DNA from: Anastrepha obliqua
Lineage: Eukaryota > Arthropoda > Insecta > Diptera > Tephritidae
NCBI RefSeq assembly: GCF_027943255.1
Contig: NC_072897.1
Span: forward strand, 36,988,044 to 37,052,043
Direction: 5' to 3'
DNA length: 64,000 bases
Position numbers and translations under genes: made by a program. The notes under the pieces are model-generated. The model did not search any database. It was not told where the DNA came from and worked only from the letters and a program-made list of their open reading frames with translations. Positions 42,659-52,660 of this stretch are shown here, piece after piece; position 1 is the first letter of the stretch; every line of letters starts with the position of its first letter.

Positions 42659-43231
42659 GTGGGCTGTGATGCAAATTCACAGAACATTGTATGGGGAAGC
42701 AGTAAATCCAACCCCAGAGATCTCAAGGTAATGGATTTTATCCTGTCATCTGATTTGATCATTCAAAACACTGCTAACAAACCAACTTTTGTGACCAAAA
42801 GGAGACAAGAGGTGATTGAGTTAGGAATTACCAATAGGTCAGTTGGAAATCAAATCAGCCGATGGCGGGTTTGGGAAGAGGACTCTATTTCTGATCTTCG
42901 TCTTATCGAATTCCGACTGGGAATTTATACAATATCAATACCTTCCGGTAGGAATCCTCGAAATGTGGACTGGGACAGGTATGGTGAGCTTGTAACAGAG
43001 CGATTAGAAGGTACTTTAATCAAATGCTTTGAGAAACTGTGCCCACTCAGGCAAAGTAGACAGAGGAACGCGGTTCTTTGGTGCAACCCTGAACTGTCGA
43101 AGCTTCGTGTACGGACCAGAAAACTTCTTAATAAGGCCTTAAAGACCCAAACAGAAGAGGACGACTTACACAGAGAGAACATAAGAAAAAAGTACGGAAA
43201 GCCAAACTTGAATCCTGTAGAAATGAAGTAG
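42659..43231 (+). pseudogene. LINE endonuclease and linker
   Basis: GCDANSQNIVWGSSKSNPRD holds the catalytic Asp-Ala-Asn. NKPTFVTKRRQEVIELGI and SISDLRLIEFRLG follow, where the usual SDHR is SDLR, so the catalytic His is lost. The linker has LWCNPELSKLRVRTRKLLNK. Upstream bases 42,575-42,658 code for the preceding PPPSRELREVVKYAESNN. Confidence 0.82.
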
Positions 43232-43299
43232 AGAGTGGCTTGAACAATGACGGTGGCAACGGTGGAACCTCTAGGTACAGCTGGTATATTGCTAGTCGG

Positions 43300-44110
43300 A
43301 TAGTGACAAACGAATCGACAAGGTTTTCCTTGTCTTCCTTTGAGAACTTTATTTCTCCTGGACCTGAGGGAATATATCCACCAATGCTTAAAAAAAGAGG
43401 AGACAGGCTGATTGAGGCCCTGAAAAGGATCTTCATATCCTGGGGACAGTGTCGAAGCTATCAGAGTTTCTTTCTACCTACCCTACGACTCTTTACCGCC
43501 ACCTCCTTCGAAGGAGCTAAGAGAAGTAGTTATATACCATTTGAATGGTGACGCGTAAGAATAGTATTTATTCCGAAACCAGGAAAATACAATTATTTCC
43601 TAGCAAAAAGTTTCAGACCAATCACTTTCAAATCGTTCGTGTTGAAAAGTCTAGAACGAGTGGTGGAGAAACATATTCGAGTGGGGGTATTGCCGAAAAG
43701 TTCACTTTGTAGAAATCAACATAAATCAACTTACCAGAGTGGAAAATCATGTGAATCAGCCTTGCCGCTGCTGTGGTGATCGGCCGTAGACTCTCTACTA
43801 GCGGAGATGCAGGAAATCGGTTTTCATGTTCAAGCATATGCGGACGATGTCTGTGCACTAACATCGGATAAATCCCTAAGGAGGCTTCGCACGAAAGTGC
43901 AGAGGCTTCTGGACAAAATCGATGACTGTGTATGAGTCAAGGTCTTTCCGTTAATCCGAACAAAACAACCATAGTCTTGTTTACGAGAAAACGGAATTTG
44001 GATGCACTTAGTCTTCCAACACTGAAAGGTGAGACACTTGGTCTTTCCGATGATGTTAAATATCTAGGAGTAATCTTGGATAAGAAGCTGACTTGGGAGA
44101 CACACGTTTC
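43300..44110 (+). pseudogene. LINE reverse transcriptase, broken
   Basis: Blocks are SFENFISPGPEGIYPPMLKK, then after the inserted EN duplicate RVRIVFIPKPGKYNYFLAKS, SFRPITFKSFVLKSLERVVE, NQHKSTYQSGKSCESAL, HVQAYADDVCALTSDK (YADD intact near 43,838) and LSVNPNKTTIVLFTRKRN. The palm A region between ESAL and the YADD is deleted. Confidence 0.8.
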
Positions 44111-44830
44111 AGTGAAGGTGAACCGCGCATTGAGGTCAGGAGCCGGATGGTACTTAAACGATAGTAATAAGTGTCACTATGCTGTGGGGGAAATGGCAAC
44201 TATTTTCCAAACGGAAGTTTTTGCCATCCTGAAAGTAGGCGAATGGATAGTCGAGAGGAAATGGAGTGGGAAACAGATTCGAGCTTTCAGCGAAAGTCAG
44301 GCGGTACTGAAGACCCTGGAGAACGCGAAGCAAACCTCAAAGATTGTTGAGGAATGTAAGTAGAATCCTAATGTGGCAAGACGAAACAGGCTTGTACTTA
44401 TATGAGCCAATAATCGGAATAAGTTCCACTGGAATCATGAATTGGATCAGCGATAATGTTGGCAATCTACATAAAGAGCGATGGTCAGTTCCAGAACGCT
44501 GCAGGACTGCAAAGTGTTTTGTGACAAGCCCGAACAGAAAACTGCCAAACTTTCTACTAAAACTTGGAAGGAAAGACGTTCGATTTATGGTCAGTATCAT
44601 TACAGGGCACAACCCATGGGGTTAGCATATGATTACTATTGGACTCATAGAGGACCCAATGGGCCTGTCGTGCGTGGAGGGGGCGAATAGCACTGAGCAC
44701 TTTCTCTGTGAGTGTCCTGCCTTTGCTAGAGCACGGCTACGAGTTTTGGGTTCCGATGTCTTGGGAATGAGTAATATTCGTTCTCTGTAACTGGAGGATA
44801 TTTACAGACTTCCCAAAGAATCTGGAAAAT
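44110..44830 (+). pseudogene. LINE RNase H remnant and C-terminal finger
   Basis: IFQTEVFAILKVGEW and FSESQAVLKTLENA are RNase H blocks directly fused to the RT thumb, so the connector and first Asp are gone. Later frames give KLGRKDVRFMVSIITGHNPW, and then CPSCVEGANSTEHFLCECPA-like sequence near 44,660-44,725, the C-terminal finger. Confidence 0.72.
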
Positions 44831-44934
44831 TCTCACACGACTAACTACCTTTATCTCTATTCTTTCCTATCTCTTTCTCTCATACTTTTCTCCTTCCCTC
44901 CTTGACTATCTACCCTCTATCCAGAGCTTTACAT

Positions 44935-45096
44935 ACAATGTTTATCTTTTGTTATTCTTAACATATGTTTATCTTTTGTTATTTTAACGTATGCTCATCT
45001 TTTGTTATTCTTAAAATACATAGGTTTGGATGATTATACTTAGAATTTACTTAACTATTTTTATTTATTATTTGTGAATGAAATCATTCCTTAACT
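44935..45096 (-). repeat. Gypsy B-type LTR fragment
   Basis: It repeats the PPT-side part of the LTR at 27,518-27,686 (TGATTATACTTAGAATTTAC, then TTGTGAATGAAATCATTC, ending TTAACT), with differences. No element is attached, so it is the remains of a solo LTR. Confidence 0.75.
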
Positions 45097-45104
45097 AGCT
45101 TCGA

Positions 45105-45535
45105 CGTTGAATGACTCACCATCCACTATGGAGGTTATACACACATATGTAGGGAGATCCAGTCATGTATTGGTATTCTTGTGCTCCGACGGCACAAACC
45201 CAAACGCCGAACGCAATTTTTGGAGATAATTACCTTTTCTGAGCCGCTCTCTAGTAGCATGTGACACTGCTATGTTCGCCATATCCCTCAGTAACCTCGC
45301 ACACCGCTGTGGGAAGGAGTGTGTTGATTTCCGTCAATTGACGGTTAGCGCCTGGTCATCACATTGTCATTGTAACAATGCCTCAATGGTGTCTTCACGA
45401 AGGAGAGTATGATGACGTTTGCAACGGATGCGCCAAGAGAATTTAGAGCGAAAATTGGCTGATATATGTCCCACGTCACACTTCACACAGAGTGTTGAAC
45501 TGGTTACAGTTGTTTGATGAGCCTTTACTGAGACT
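45105..45535 (-). pseudogene. BEL-Pao-like gag zinc-finger fragment
   Basis: On the minus strand: SSTLCVKCDVGHISANFRSK, then FSWRIRCKRHHTLL, a Cys/His pattern like BEL-Pao gag fingers, and after a stop THSFPQRCARLLRDMANIAV. The spacing and RHHTLL motif suggest BEL-Pao, but the stretch is short and broken. It abuts the GTGT target copy of the 412-like element. Confidence 0.5.
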
Positions 45536-45541
45536 ATGTGT

Positions 45542-45938
45542 TGTAAAGAAAGTATTATTTATTTGTTTTTAATATATTTATTTATTTATCACTTCAAGCC
45601 GGACATCCAGCTTGTAAAGCGATTGTTTTCTGTCTTGTGTCTTACATACTACGTACAAGCGTTTTTTTTGGAATTTTCGTCAATGCAAGCCAATAACAAT
45701 TTTTCGGTGTTTACTTATGTAATATGATTCTAGCATTCACGCGCCGCACATAAGAGAATTACGTTAGCTATGTTTGCATTTAGTTTCAAGTGTAATGAAC
45801 CTTTTACGAAATATGATACTATTTAAACGGCACAGCAAAGTGAATGCATAAGTGGACAATAAATTAAAAACCAAAACAAAACAATAAATGTTTGTGAATA
45901 TTAATGTTAAAGCATATCCGACTTATAATCATACTACA
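45542..45938 (-). repeat. Element D 3' LTR and polypurine tract
   Basis: Minus-strand ends are TGTAGTATGATTATAAG and CTTTCTTTACA. The purine run GAAGAAGGGAGG (45,950-45,939) directly precedes it. It matches the other LTR except for about seven substitutions. Confidence 0.93.
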
Positions 45939-46097
45939 CCTCCCTTCTTCGGAAGAATGCTCATACAACTTTTTTTGTATGAACATTCTTTTACATTGAA
46001 TTGTTAAAATAAAATATGTACATAAGAGTAATCTTAATTTTATATAAATGTATATATTGTATTAATTTTCTAAGTTTAGACGCGTCTTTAAAACTAC

Positions 46098-47378
46098 TTA
46101 TTGTTGATAAATCTTAAGCCTATTTTTGTGAACTATTTGTTCTTTTAAAGATAACTTATCGACTATAGTAACATTATTTTTATCATCTATTGCTTTAATG
46201 GTATAAGGCCCACAATATTGGGGTTCCAGTTTATGGGCCACTTCATTCCTAAGTAAAACTAAATTGCCTATGCTAAAATTGTGATCTAAACTATTTTTAT
46301 CATAACATGTTTTTTGCTTAATTTTAGCTATGTCTATCATATTGCGAGCTCTTTTATGTGCTACTTCTAGCCTAAATCTTACTTCTCTAGCGTAGTTATC
46401 TATGTTATATAATGGAGTAATTTGGTCTACATTTTTGAACTGCTGAAACATGTTTGGTGTTTTTCCAAAAACTAATTCATACGGACAATAGTCATGTACT
46501 GTAGAAGGAGTGGTGTTAAAACAGTATGTGAAGTATTGTAGCCACTCATCCCAGTCGTTTTTGTCAATCGATATGTAAGATCTTACGTATTGATTGAAAG
46601 TTTTATGTGATCTTTCTATTACTCCTAGTGTTTGGTGGTGGTAAGCAGTTGAATTAATTTTCTCTATTTTTAGCAATTCACATAGCTCTGTTAGTATTGA
46701 ATATTTGTATTCTGTACCCATGTCCGAAATGAACGTCTTCATTGGACCGTAGGTAAGAATAAACTTTTCAAATATTGCTTTCGCCACTGTCTTGGCGTTT
46801 TTGTCTTGGATGGGTATCGTGACTAAATATTTTGTCATGTCGCATATTATTGTGACTGCATAAGTATTGAGATTAATTGTTGTAGGCAATGGGCCTATTG
46901 TGTCTACAATAACTGTATCAAATGTACCTGTAGGTGTTGGTGTTATAGTCATGGGGCTTTTTAAATGCTTTGTTATTTTGGTTTTTTGGCATTTTTCGCA
47001 AGTTTTTACGTACTTAGCAACATCTTTTGACATTTTATTCCAGAAGTAATGTCTTTTAATTTTCATAAGTGTTCTGAAAATTCCGCAATGACCGCCTTCT
47101 ATAGGGTCATCGTGGTATCTTTTTAGAATGTCCATTACAGTTTTAGCATCATTGATTTGGGTCACCTCATTCAGTAGCGCTACTTTTACTTTATTTAATA
47201 TCATATTGCCCTTATTTTTAAAATCATTAATCGAGACAAATTCGAAAATTTTCTCGCTAGGTGCCACTTGTAAATTATTAATGCGATATTTGTCGGCCAC
47301 TTCGTCGAGCCTAGAGAAGAATTGTCCTAAGTCAATTTTCCTATTAACAAATAAGTCATCAATTTTTATATATGCCAT
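46098..47378 (-). CDS. Element D integrase (complete)
   Basis: A 426-codon open frame. The zinc domain is HDDPIEGGHCGI with CEKCQKTKITK (HHCC, residues about 88-136). The core has VDTIGPLP (Asp), FISDMGTEY (Asp) and GVIERSHKTFNQ (Glu), the DD35E triad, near residues 158, 216 and 252. The C-terminal region ends with GNLVLLRNEVAHKLEPQYCG, like the barrel of 412/mdg1 integrases. It lies downstream of an RNase H tail, so in this copy it is out of its polyprotein context. Motifs needed for activity all appear present. Confidence 0.92.
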   Translation of the reverse strand: MAYIKIDDLFVNRKIDLGQFFSRLDEVADKYRINNLQVAPSEKIFEFVSINDFKNKGNMILNKVKVALLNEVTQINDAKTVMDILKRYHDDPIEGGHCGIFRTLMKIKRHYFWNKMSKDVAKYVKTCEKCQKTKITKHLKSPMTITPTPTGTFDTVIVDTIGPLPTTINLNTYAVTIICDMTKYLVTIPIQDKNAKTVAKAIFEKFILTYGPMKTFISDMGTEYKYSILTELCELLKIEKINSTAYHHQTLGVIERSHKTFNQYVRSYISIDKNDWDEWLQYFTYCFNTTPSTVHDYCPYELVFGKTPNMFQQFKNVDQITPLYNIDNYAREVRFRLEVAHKRARNMIDIAKIKQKTCYDKNSLDHNFSIGNLVLLRNEVAHKLEPQYCGPYTIKAIDDKNNVTIVDKLSLKEQIVHKNRLKIYQQ

Positions 47379-47539
47379 TATAGATTTTCCTCGTTTGATG
47401 TAACAATGCGTGGGTGTAATCTTTAATTTATTGTATTTCCTGACGTCAGTGTTATTAATTGGGACATATATTTTGGGCTTATCATATGTTTTAATGTGCT
47501 GCTGTGTAGTTGGACTGCTGTTATTTTTTTACATTGATC

Positions 47540-47640
47540 TAGTCACTATTTTGTATAAATTTTGATTCTTTTCATTTATTTCCTTTAAGTCATTGATTGT
47601 AATGCGAGACAAAGCGTCCGCGACGTGATTATCTTTTCCT
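47540..47640 (-). pseudogene. Element D RNase H tail at the deletion joint
   Basis: LGKDNHVADALSRITIND is the end of Gypsy RNase H. It follows gag almost directly (gag stops at 47,639), marking a deletion of roughly the whole protease-RT region. Confidence 0.82.
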
Positions 47641-48583
47641 AGCAGCTACCAATGAATTTGCTTATCGCATCGTTCATATTTGTAAAATGGCCAGCTTCCA
47701 TTATTAATTTGACTTTTTCAATGCTGCAGTTTTTGGTCAATGCTTTTACTGCAGTTTGTGTCGAGTATTTGCTTGCGAGTTCTGCCGACAACCCATCTGT
47801 GATATAGGCATTTTCTAAGTTTTTTGTAAGAGCTTCTATCTCATTACAATAACTATTAGCTGGTTTGTTGTTCTGTCTGATACTCATTATTTTTGCAGCT
47901 AATACTTCTACCGATTCTCCTTTAACTGACCTGTTAAGTTTTGTGATTATTTCAGAGATTGTTGTTTCTGTGTCTATGAGATTTCTGGCATTCCCTTTTA
48001 ATTTTGTTTTTATGAGTGAAACAGCAACAGTTTCGTGCTCACCCTTGATCACTTCAACTAATTCTAAGGAATCTAAGAATGACCGTAGATTTTCTGGTTT
48101 ACCATCGAATTCAGTCACTAGCTTTGCAGCCGTGCTGAGAAACTCCACAACTGTTTGTGTCATTTCGCCTTCTTCTTCTGACTCTATTTCTGAATTAGTA
48201 ATTGGACAATCTGTTTCTGAGGAAACTGCTTCAAGCTTTGTTAATAGATTAGCTGGTGGGTTTTCAATAATATTTATTGAAATTTTCTCATTAATCGAAT
48301 GAGATACTTCCTGTTGAATGTTGTATTTGGCTAATACTTTTACTAATTGATCTCGTAGTTGCCAAAATATGTCAAGAGCTTCTTTTTGATGATCCTTTAT
48401 AAGTCGCTCGAAATTTATATAAGTTGAATTTCTAATTGATTCTAATGCTAACACTAAATTTTCTAAATGTTTTTTAACTGTTTCCTGTTTTATTTGTATA
48501 TTTTTATTAATACATTTAAACGATTTTTTGAAATTTTCCTTTTCTATCAGTAAAGTTTTATGAATTTCGGACCATTTGTTCAT
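47639..48583 (-). CDS. gag: Element D gag (C-terminally shortened)
   Basis: A 314-codon frame starting MNKWSEIHKTLLIEKENFKK, with a helical N-terminus. A capsid-like region includes TAAKLVTEFDGKPENLRSFL, IKTKLKGNARNLIDTETTIS and KAGHF-like EAGHFTNMNDAISK, as in 412/mdg1 gag. The frame ends at FIGSC where the deletion begins, so the C-terminal tail is missing. Its ATG overlaps the stop of the preceding small frame (ATGA). Confidence 0.88.
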   Translation of the reverse strand: MNKWSEIHKTLLIEKENFKKSFKCINKNIQIKQETVKKHLENLVLALESIRNSTYINFERLIKDHQKEALDIFWQLRDQLVKVLAKYNIQQEVSHSINEKISINIIENPPANLLTKLEAVSSETDCPITNSEIESEEEGEMTQTVVEFLSTAAKLVTEFDGKPENLRSFLDSLELVEVIKGEHETVAVSLIKTKLKGNARNLIDTETTISEIITKLNRSVKGESVEVLAAKIMSIRQNNKPANSYCNEIEALTKNLENAYITDGLSAELASKYSTQTAVKALTKNCSIEKVKLIMEAGHFTNMNDAISKFIGSC

Positions 48584-48909
48584 ATTTTGTCTAACTCATT
48601 AGATCTACTCATATACTTTTTCTTTAGTTTTTTATTATGCATAGCATATAATTTTAATGCTAATATCAATAAGGTTATGACTGTGATTATAATTAAACAA
48701 ATTTCTATTAAATTTAAGCCAGTATTAACGACTACTTCGTTTACTACATTGGCATTGGGTTTATCAACTTTGGATACGGTTTTTCCCATTTCTGAAAGAC
48801 TATCTATTGGGGACCTTATACCGTAAATCAAATAATTTATGCAATGTAATAATTTATAATGTAAGGATATATATTTTGGATTTATATTTATATGTATTTT
48901 TTTTTTCAA
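48580..48909 (-). CDS. Element D leader ORF with membrane segment
   Basis: A 109-codon frame just before gag. Residues about 68-90 (LIEICLIIITVITLLILALK) form one strong membrane span, followed by a basic tail KKLKKKYMSRSN, so the C-terminus should face the cytosol. Its TGA stop overlaps the gag ATG, an arrangement that would suit translation coupling by reinitiation. I do not recognise its family. It is open throughout and lies in the leader of a young element, so it may be a real accessory gene. Codon content is AT-rich like the rest of the element. Confidence 0.6.
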   Translation of the reverse strand: MKKKIHININPKYISLHYKLLHCINYLIYGIRSPIDSLSEMGKTVSKVDKPNANVVNEVVVNTGLNLIEICLIIITVITLLILALKLYAMHNKKLKKKYMSRSNELDKI

Positions 48910-49268
48910 GTTAATTCATTCAATCAGTAAACACATTATATTTAACATATTATATCAGATTCAAACATTTTCATAATTTAAAATGACCTTCTGAATAATT
49001 TTTTTTTTTTGCTTAATATATTCATTTACAGTTTCATCTCTAAATTTTTTATAAGGCAAACATATAATCAACAGAAACCAAAGTTGTTCAACTTCGCCAT
49101 GTAAAGAAATAATCTATATATGTATTTTTTTTTTTTTCAATTGTTTCCATATTAATAGGAAAAAAAAAATTTTGTTGGAAAATTATTTTTGTCTCGAGCG
49201 GTTAACGCTTACAGACTCTAACTGTCTGCATTCAATCATGCACAGTGTTTTATTTAAAAGATATATAT

Positions 49269-49541
49269 TTACTTGATTTGTTTTCTCTGCTGGAGCAGGA
49301 ATTCTAGTTGGGTTACGCGCTCCCAGATTGCGCTAGCTTTTTCCCAGGATGGTGGTGGTTGCTGGTTTACCTCCCTGATAAGTAAGCTTATTTCCCTCTT
49401 CATTCTGGTGGTGTAGCCTCCTCTTCTTTTTGGTTTGCTCACCTTTGGGATGGAAACTTCTGTTGGTTTTTTGTTAAGGCCGTTCCGTCTTCTGTATTCC
49501 TCCAAGGAGATTGGTTGCGGTCCTTGAGCTGGGTTGGACAT
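49269..49541 (-). CDS. Element D first leader ORF, small basic protein
   Basis: A 90-codon frame beginning MSNPAQGPQPISLEEYRRRN, rich in Lys/Arg (KPKRRGGYTTRMKREISLLI) with a helical, Gln-rich end (WERVTQLEFLLQQRKQ). It starts about 240 bases inside the LTR-leader boundary, where a first protein of the transcript would be placed. There is no known domain. Charge and size suggest nucleic-acid binding, but that is a guess. I recall that 412-type elements carry small leader frames, but cannot match this one. Confidence 0.55.
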   Translation of the reverse strand: MSNPAQGPQPISLEEYRRRNGLNKKPTEVSIPKVSKPKRRGGYTTRMKREISLLIREVNQQPPPSWEKASAIWERVTQLEFLLQQRKQIK

Positions 49542-49761
49542 CTATTTTTTTTTTTGGTTGTATTGGCTTAACCAGGTTCTTCCTTCCGCAGCTGACGGAT
49601 CGTTTTGGCTGATCACGTCAGGATTTGTGAATTTTTGGTGCTTTTTAGGGCACTTGCAAATATATTGCAATTTTGGTACAGATATGGTAAGCACTCATGC
49701 AACATTATGCACTTTGGTTGTGCAAGAAACTTGCATTTAACAGCTTAGCAAAATCAATGCT

Positions 49762-49780
49762 CAAGCTGACAGGATCGCCA
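49762..49780 (-). promoter_or_regulatory. Element D primer-binding site
   Basis: TGGCGATCCTGTCAGCTTG directly follows the 5' LTR on the minus strand. Starting TGG, it should pair with a host tRNA 3' end (ending CCA). A tRNA-Arg would be expected for the 412/mdg1 group, but the match was not checked. Confidence 0.65.
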
Positions 49781-50177
49781 TGTAAAGAAAGTATTATTTA
49801 TTTGTTTTTAATATATTTATTTATTTATCGCTTCAAGCCGGACATCCAGCTTGTAAAGCGATTGTTTTCTTTCTTGTGTCTTACATACTACGTACAAGCG
49901 TTTTTATAGGAATTTTTGTCAATGCAAGCCAATAACAATTTTTCGGTGTTTACTTATGTAATATGATTCTAGCATTCACGCGCCGCACATAAGAGAATTA
50001 CGTTAGCTATGTTTGCATTTAGTTTCAAGTGTAATGAACCTTTTACGAAATATGATACTATTTAAACGGCACAGCAAAGTGAATGCATAAGTGGACAATA
50101 TATTAAAAACCAAAACAAAACAATAAATGTTTGTAAATATTAATGTTAAAGCATATCCGACTTATAATCATACTACA
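49781..50177 (-). repeat. Element D 5' LTR
   Basis: This is the second 397-bp copy, with TGTAGTATGA and TTTACA ends on the minus strand. The promoter and polyadenylation signals of the element should be here, and an AATAAA-like ACAATAAATG on the plus strand is part of the antisense. Confidence 0.93.
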
Positions 50178-50187
50178 GTGTTGCCGA

Positions 50188-50725
50188 GTAGGTGATGTTG
50201 TTATTAGTACAGCAGACTCCAAGGCGAGGCATATGGTATCTAGAAAACTAAGGAACTCATTAATGGTAGGAAAATCAATATTGGATTTATTGAATTTAGT
50301 CCATTCTGTAGATGTCGTGGGTGCCACTTTAGGAATCGAAGAAACAGAATGCAAGAACATCGATGGAGTGACCTCCAAGGAAGAGGTGTACAACGTGCGT
50401 GGTTTTGACGATGTGGAGTTCTCAGATATAACTGGACTCCGAGCAGCTTATGCGGGCACTCAAACGGCCATTGTTAGCCTACCAGCTATGAAAGCAAAAG
50501 CTAATGGAGATTAGCAAAGTAAAAATTGGATGGGTCCTCTGTCGCTTACGAAAACGTGTCTCGTTACAAAAATGCTATAGATGTCTAGAATGCGGCCACA
50601 TGTCGCGCAACTGTGCTAGTGCATTCGATAGATCTAAGCAGTGCAGGAAATGTGGTATTGACGCGCACTTCGCCAAGGAGTGTCAAAATAGCCCGAAATA
50701 TGTAAATGAGAATAGTTCAGATAAA
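50188..50725 (+). pseudogene. R1-type ORF1 (gag-like) C-terminal half
   Basis: Residues GDVVISTADSKARHMVSRKL start the visible part, followed by GLRAAYAGTQTAIVSLPAMK. After a frameshift near 50,510 come two CX2CX4HX4C zinc knuckles, CYRCLECGHMSRNC and CRKCGIDAHFAKEC (50,570-50,695). Such knuckles bind LINE RNA. The N-terminus is missing at the element D target site. Confidence 0.82.
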
Positions 50726-51100
50726 TGAGGCAGCCCAAAACTTATTATCAGAAAGAGTTAAAGAAATTAGAGCAGATATTGCCATTGTAAGTGAGCTCTA
50801 CAGGTGAGAAAACGACAACGCACGGGCCTCCGACAGCAAAACTGCGCGGCCATCTCGTTTTGTGAAGGGCTCGCTTTTCAAAAGAATCATAGTGCTGGTG
50901 AAGGGCTCGTGATCCAAAATAAATGGAATCAATTTCGTCAATTTTGTAGTGGAAGCTAGTGGGAAATCGTTTTTAATAATAGCGTGCGATTTCAACGCCT
51001 AGGTGGAAGGACGAGAAGCTTGATAGCGATATCCGAAAATATATGATTAAGCAACTTTAACCCCCTGCTGGTTCTGCTAAGAATACGACGAAACTCCTAG
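50708..51100 (+). pseudogene. R1-type endonuclease N-terminus, decayed
   Basis: From the ATG near 50,708: NEAAQNLLSERVKEIRADIA and IVSELYR, a typical R1 ORF2 start. After damage, the FLIIACDFNA motif appears near 50,970. The rest of the nuclease is lost before the linker at 51,100. Confidence 0.65.
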
Positions 51101-51362
51101 TAGAAGGACTAAGAGAAGCTTGTGATGCCTCCATACCTTGGCGAGCAATGCACCAACACATATATCCATGCTGCTGGTGGAACGAAAACATCAAATCTCT
51201 AAGATCTCAATGCCTCCGCGCTAGACACAAGATGCAGCGTCTCCGTCTACCTGATTTTGTTGAAAATGTTCAAAATCTTAGATCAGCCAGGCAAAATCCC
51301 TTAAAACTAGCAAGCAAGAAGCCTTGTGAGGAAGCTGATATCAACCCATGGGGCACTGCATA

Positions 51363-51674
51363 AAATAAATAAATAATTGGCGCGTACACTTCTGTTAGCT
51401 GTTTGGCCGAGCTCCTCCTCCTATTTGTGGTGTGCGTCTTGATGTTGTTCCACAAATGGAGGGACCTACAGTTTCAAGCCGACTCCGAACGGCAGATATT
51501 TTTATGAGGAGCTTTTTCATGGCAGAAATACACTCGGAGGTTTGCCGTTGCCTGCCGAGGGGCGACCGCTATTAGAAAAATGTTTTTATTAATTTTGCTT
51601 TCACCGAGATTCGAACCAACGACCTCTCTGTGAATTCCGAATGGTAATCGCGCACCAACCCATTCGGCTACGGC
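51363..51674 (-). mobile_element. tRNA-derived SINE, copy 4, with target duplications
   Basis: The reverse complement reads GCCGTAGCCGAATGGGTTGG, with GGTTCGAATCTCGG as B box, the full body, and a 3' end GTACGCGCCAATTA followed by (TTTA)n. It is flanked by an exact 14-bp repeat, TGGGGCACTGCATA (51,349-51,362 and 51,675-51,688). This defines the SINE as about 312 bp and shows it moves by target-primed reverse transcription. Confidence 0.93.
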
Positions 51675-51689
51675 TGGGGCACTGCATAC

Positions 51690-52660
51690 CGGGTGATATT
51701 ATCCAAAGCGAAAAGTGTACACACACTCCAAATTACTTGCCCAGTAAGGTTGCGCAAAATTGTTATTACTCTCTTTTGTCTCAGATCTGAAAACATTTTG
51801 CCATCCTGCATACAACACGAAGCAGGTGATATCCTTCGTGTCACTCAACAAGAACCCGAAGTGGTGCGTAATGAAATGAAGTCAAAGAAAGCTCCAGGTC
51901 CAGATGGTATACTAAATAGAGCCTTGAAATTAACTATATCCAAACCTCCAGACATATTTCAAGCAGTAATCCTTAACGAAGCCATTTTCCCAAAGAGGTG
52001 GAAGGAGCAAACACTTGTGCTTTCTACCCAAGGGCAACAAAAAGCCTGGTGAGCCCGAGTCTTACCGACCAATTTGTCTACTAGATATAATGGGGAAAAT
52101 TCTGGAGAGAATTATTTGCGACAGGTAGTCGTCTTTCGCTGAAGACAAAGGTATCCTTTCCACATACCAGTTTAGCTTCAGGAAATCCCGCTCAACAGTG
52201 GATGCTATCAAATGCGTGGTAGATTCAGCAACACTGTGGTAACTCTGGACGTTAAAAACGCTTTTAACGCAGCTAGCTGGGAGCCTATACTAGAAACCCT
52301 CGCAAAACTAGGGTCGCCAAGTTATATTACCAGAATAATTGAGAGCTATTTGACGGACCGTAAACTGACGGACCTCGCTGTCAACGGTTCGGATGACAAC
52401 GCGGTGGTAATAGTAGCAAAAAATAGCCACGAAATTGAGAGGATCGCCAACGAATCAGTAAGCAGGATCAAAACTTGGCTAGGGTCTATGAAGCTGGAAT
52501 TAGCTGAGAAGAAGACCGATGTAGTCCTAATAAGCAGCAGAAATATAGTAGAAACTATAAGTGTATATGTTGTGACTGTAACTATTAGTTCAAAACCCGC
52601 TATTAAATACCTAGGAGTGACGGTTGACAGTTGGTTAAACTTGTCTGGCTGAAGTATCCC
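51690..52660 (+). pseudogene. R1-type reverse transcriptase
   Basis: EVVRNEMKSKKAPGPDGILN, ILNEAIFPKRWKEQ, then in shifted frames ESYRPICLLDIMGKILERII and STYQFSFRKSRSTVDAI, VVTLDVKNAFNAASWEPILE (palm A), and IIESYLTDRKLTDLAVNG. The sequence then jumps to VIVAKNSHEIERIANESV and a thumb LELAEKKTDVVLISSR, so the GxPQG and YADD boxes are deleted. It is inactive. Confidence 0.83.

Larger units (their letters stand above)
42570..44845 (+). mobile_element. I/R1-group LINE, internally rearranged
   Basis: EN (42,600-42,950), linker, RT pieces (43,300-44,110), a shortened RNase H (44,150-44,360) and a C-terminal CCHC-like region (44,640-44,830) occur in order. It is related to the LINE at 1-2030 (WGSS...R, PTFV). 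A segment of the EN gene, CTACGACTCTTTAC plus CCACCTCCTTCG, is repeated inside the RT at 43,484. The pyrimidine-rich 3' end runs to about 44,925. Confidence 0.8.
45542..50177 (-). mobile_element. 412/mdg1-like Gypsy element D with both LTRs
   Basis: Two 397-bp LTRs (45,542-45,938 and 49,781-50,177) with TG...CA ends are flanked by GTGT (45,538-45,541 and 50,178-50,181). A polypurine tract GAAGAAGGGAGG and a primer-binding site TGGCGATCCTGTCAG sit next to the LTRs. Inside, on the minus strand, are two leader ORFs, gag, and the RNase H tail plus complete integrase. Protease, RT and most RNase H are deleted near 47,640. The LTRs differ at about 7 of 397 positions, so the insertion is fairly young. 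It depends on other copies for replication. Confidence 0.93.
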
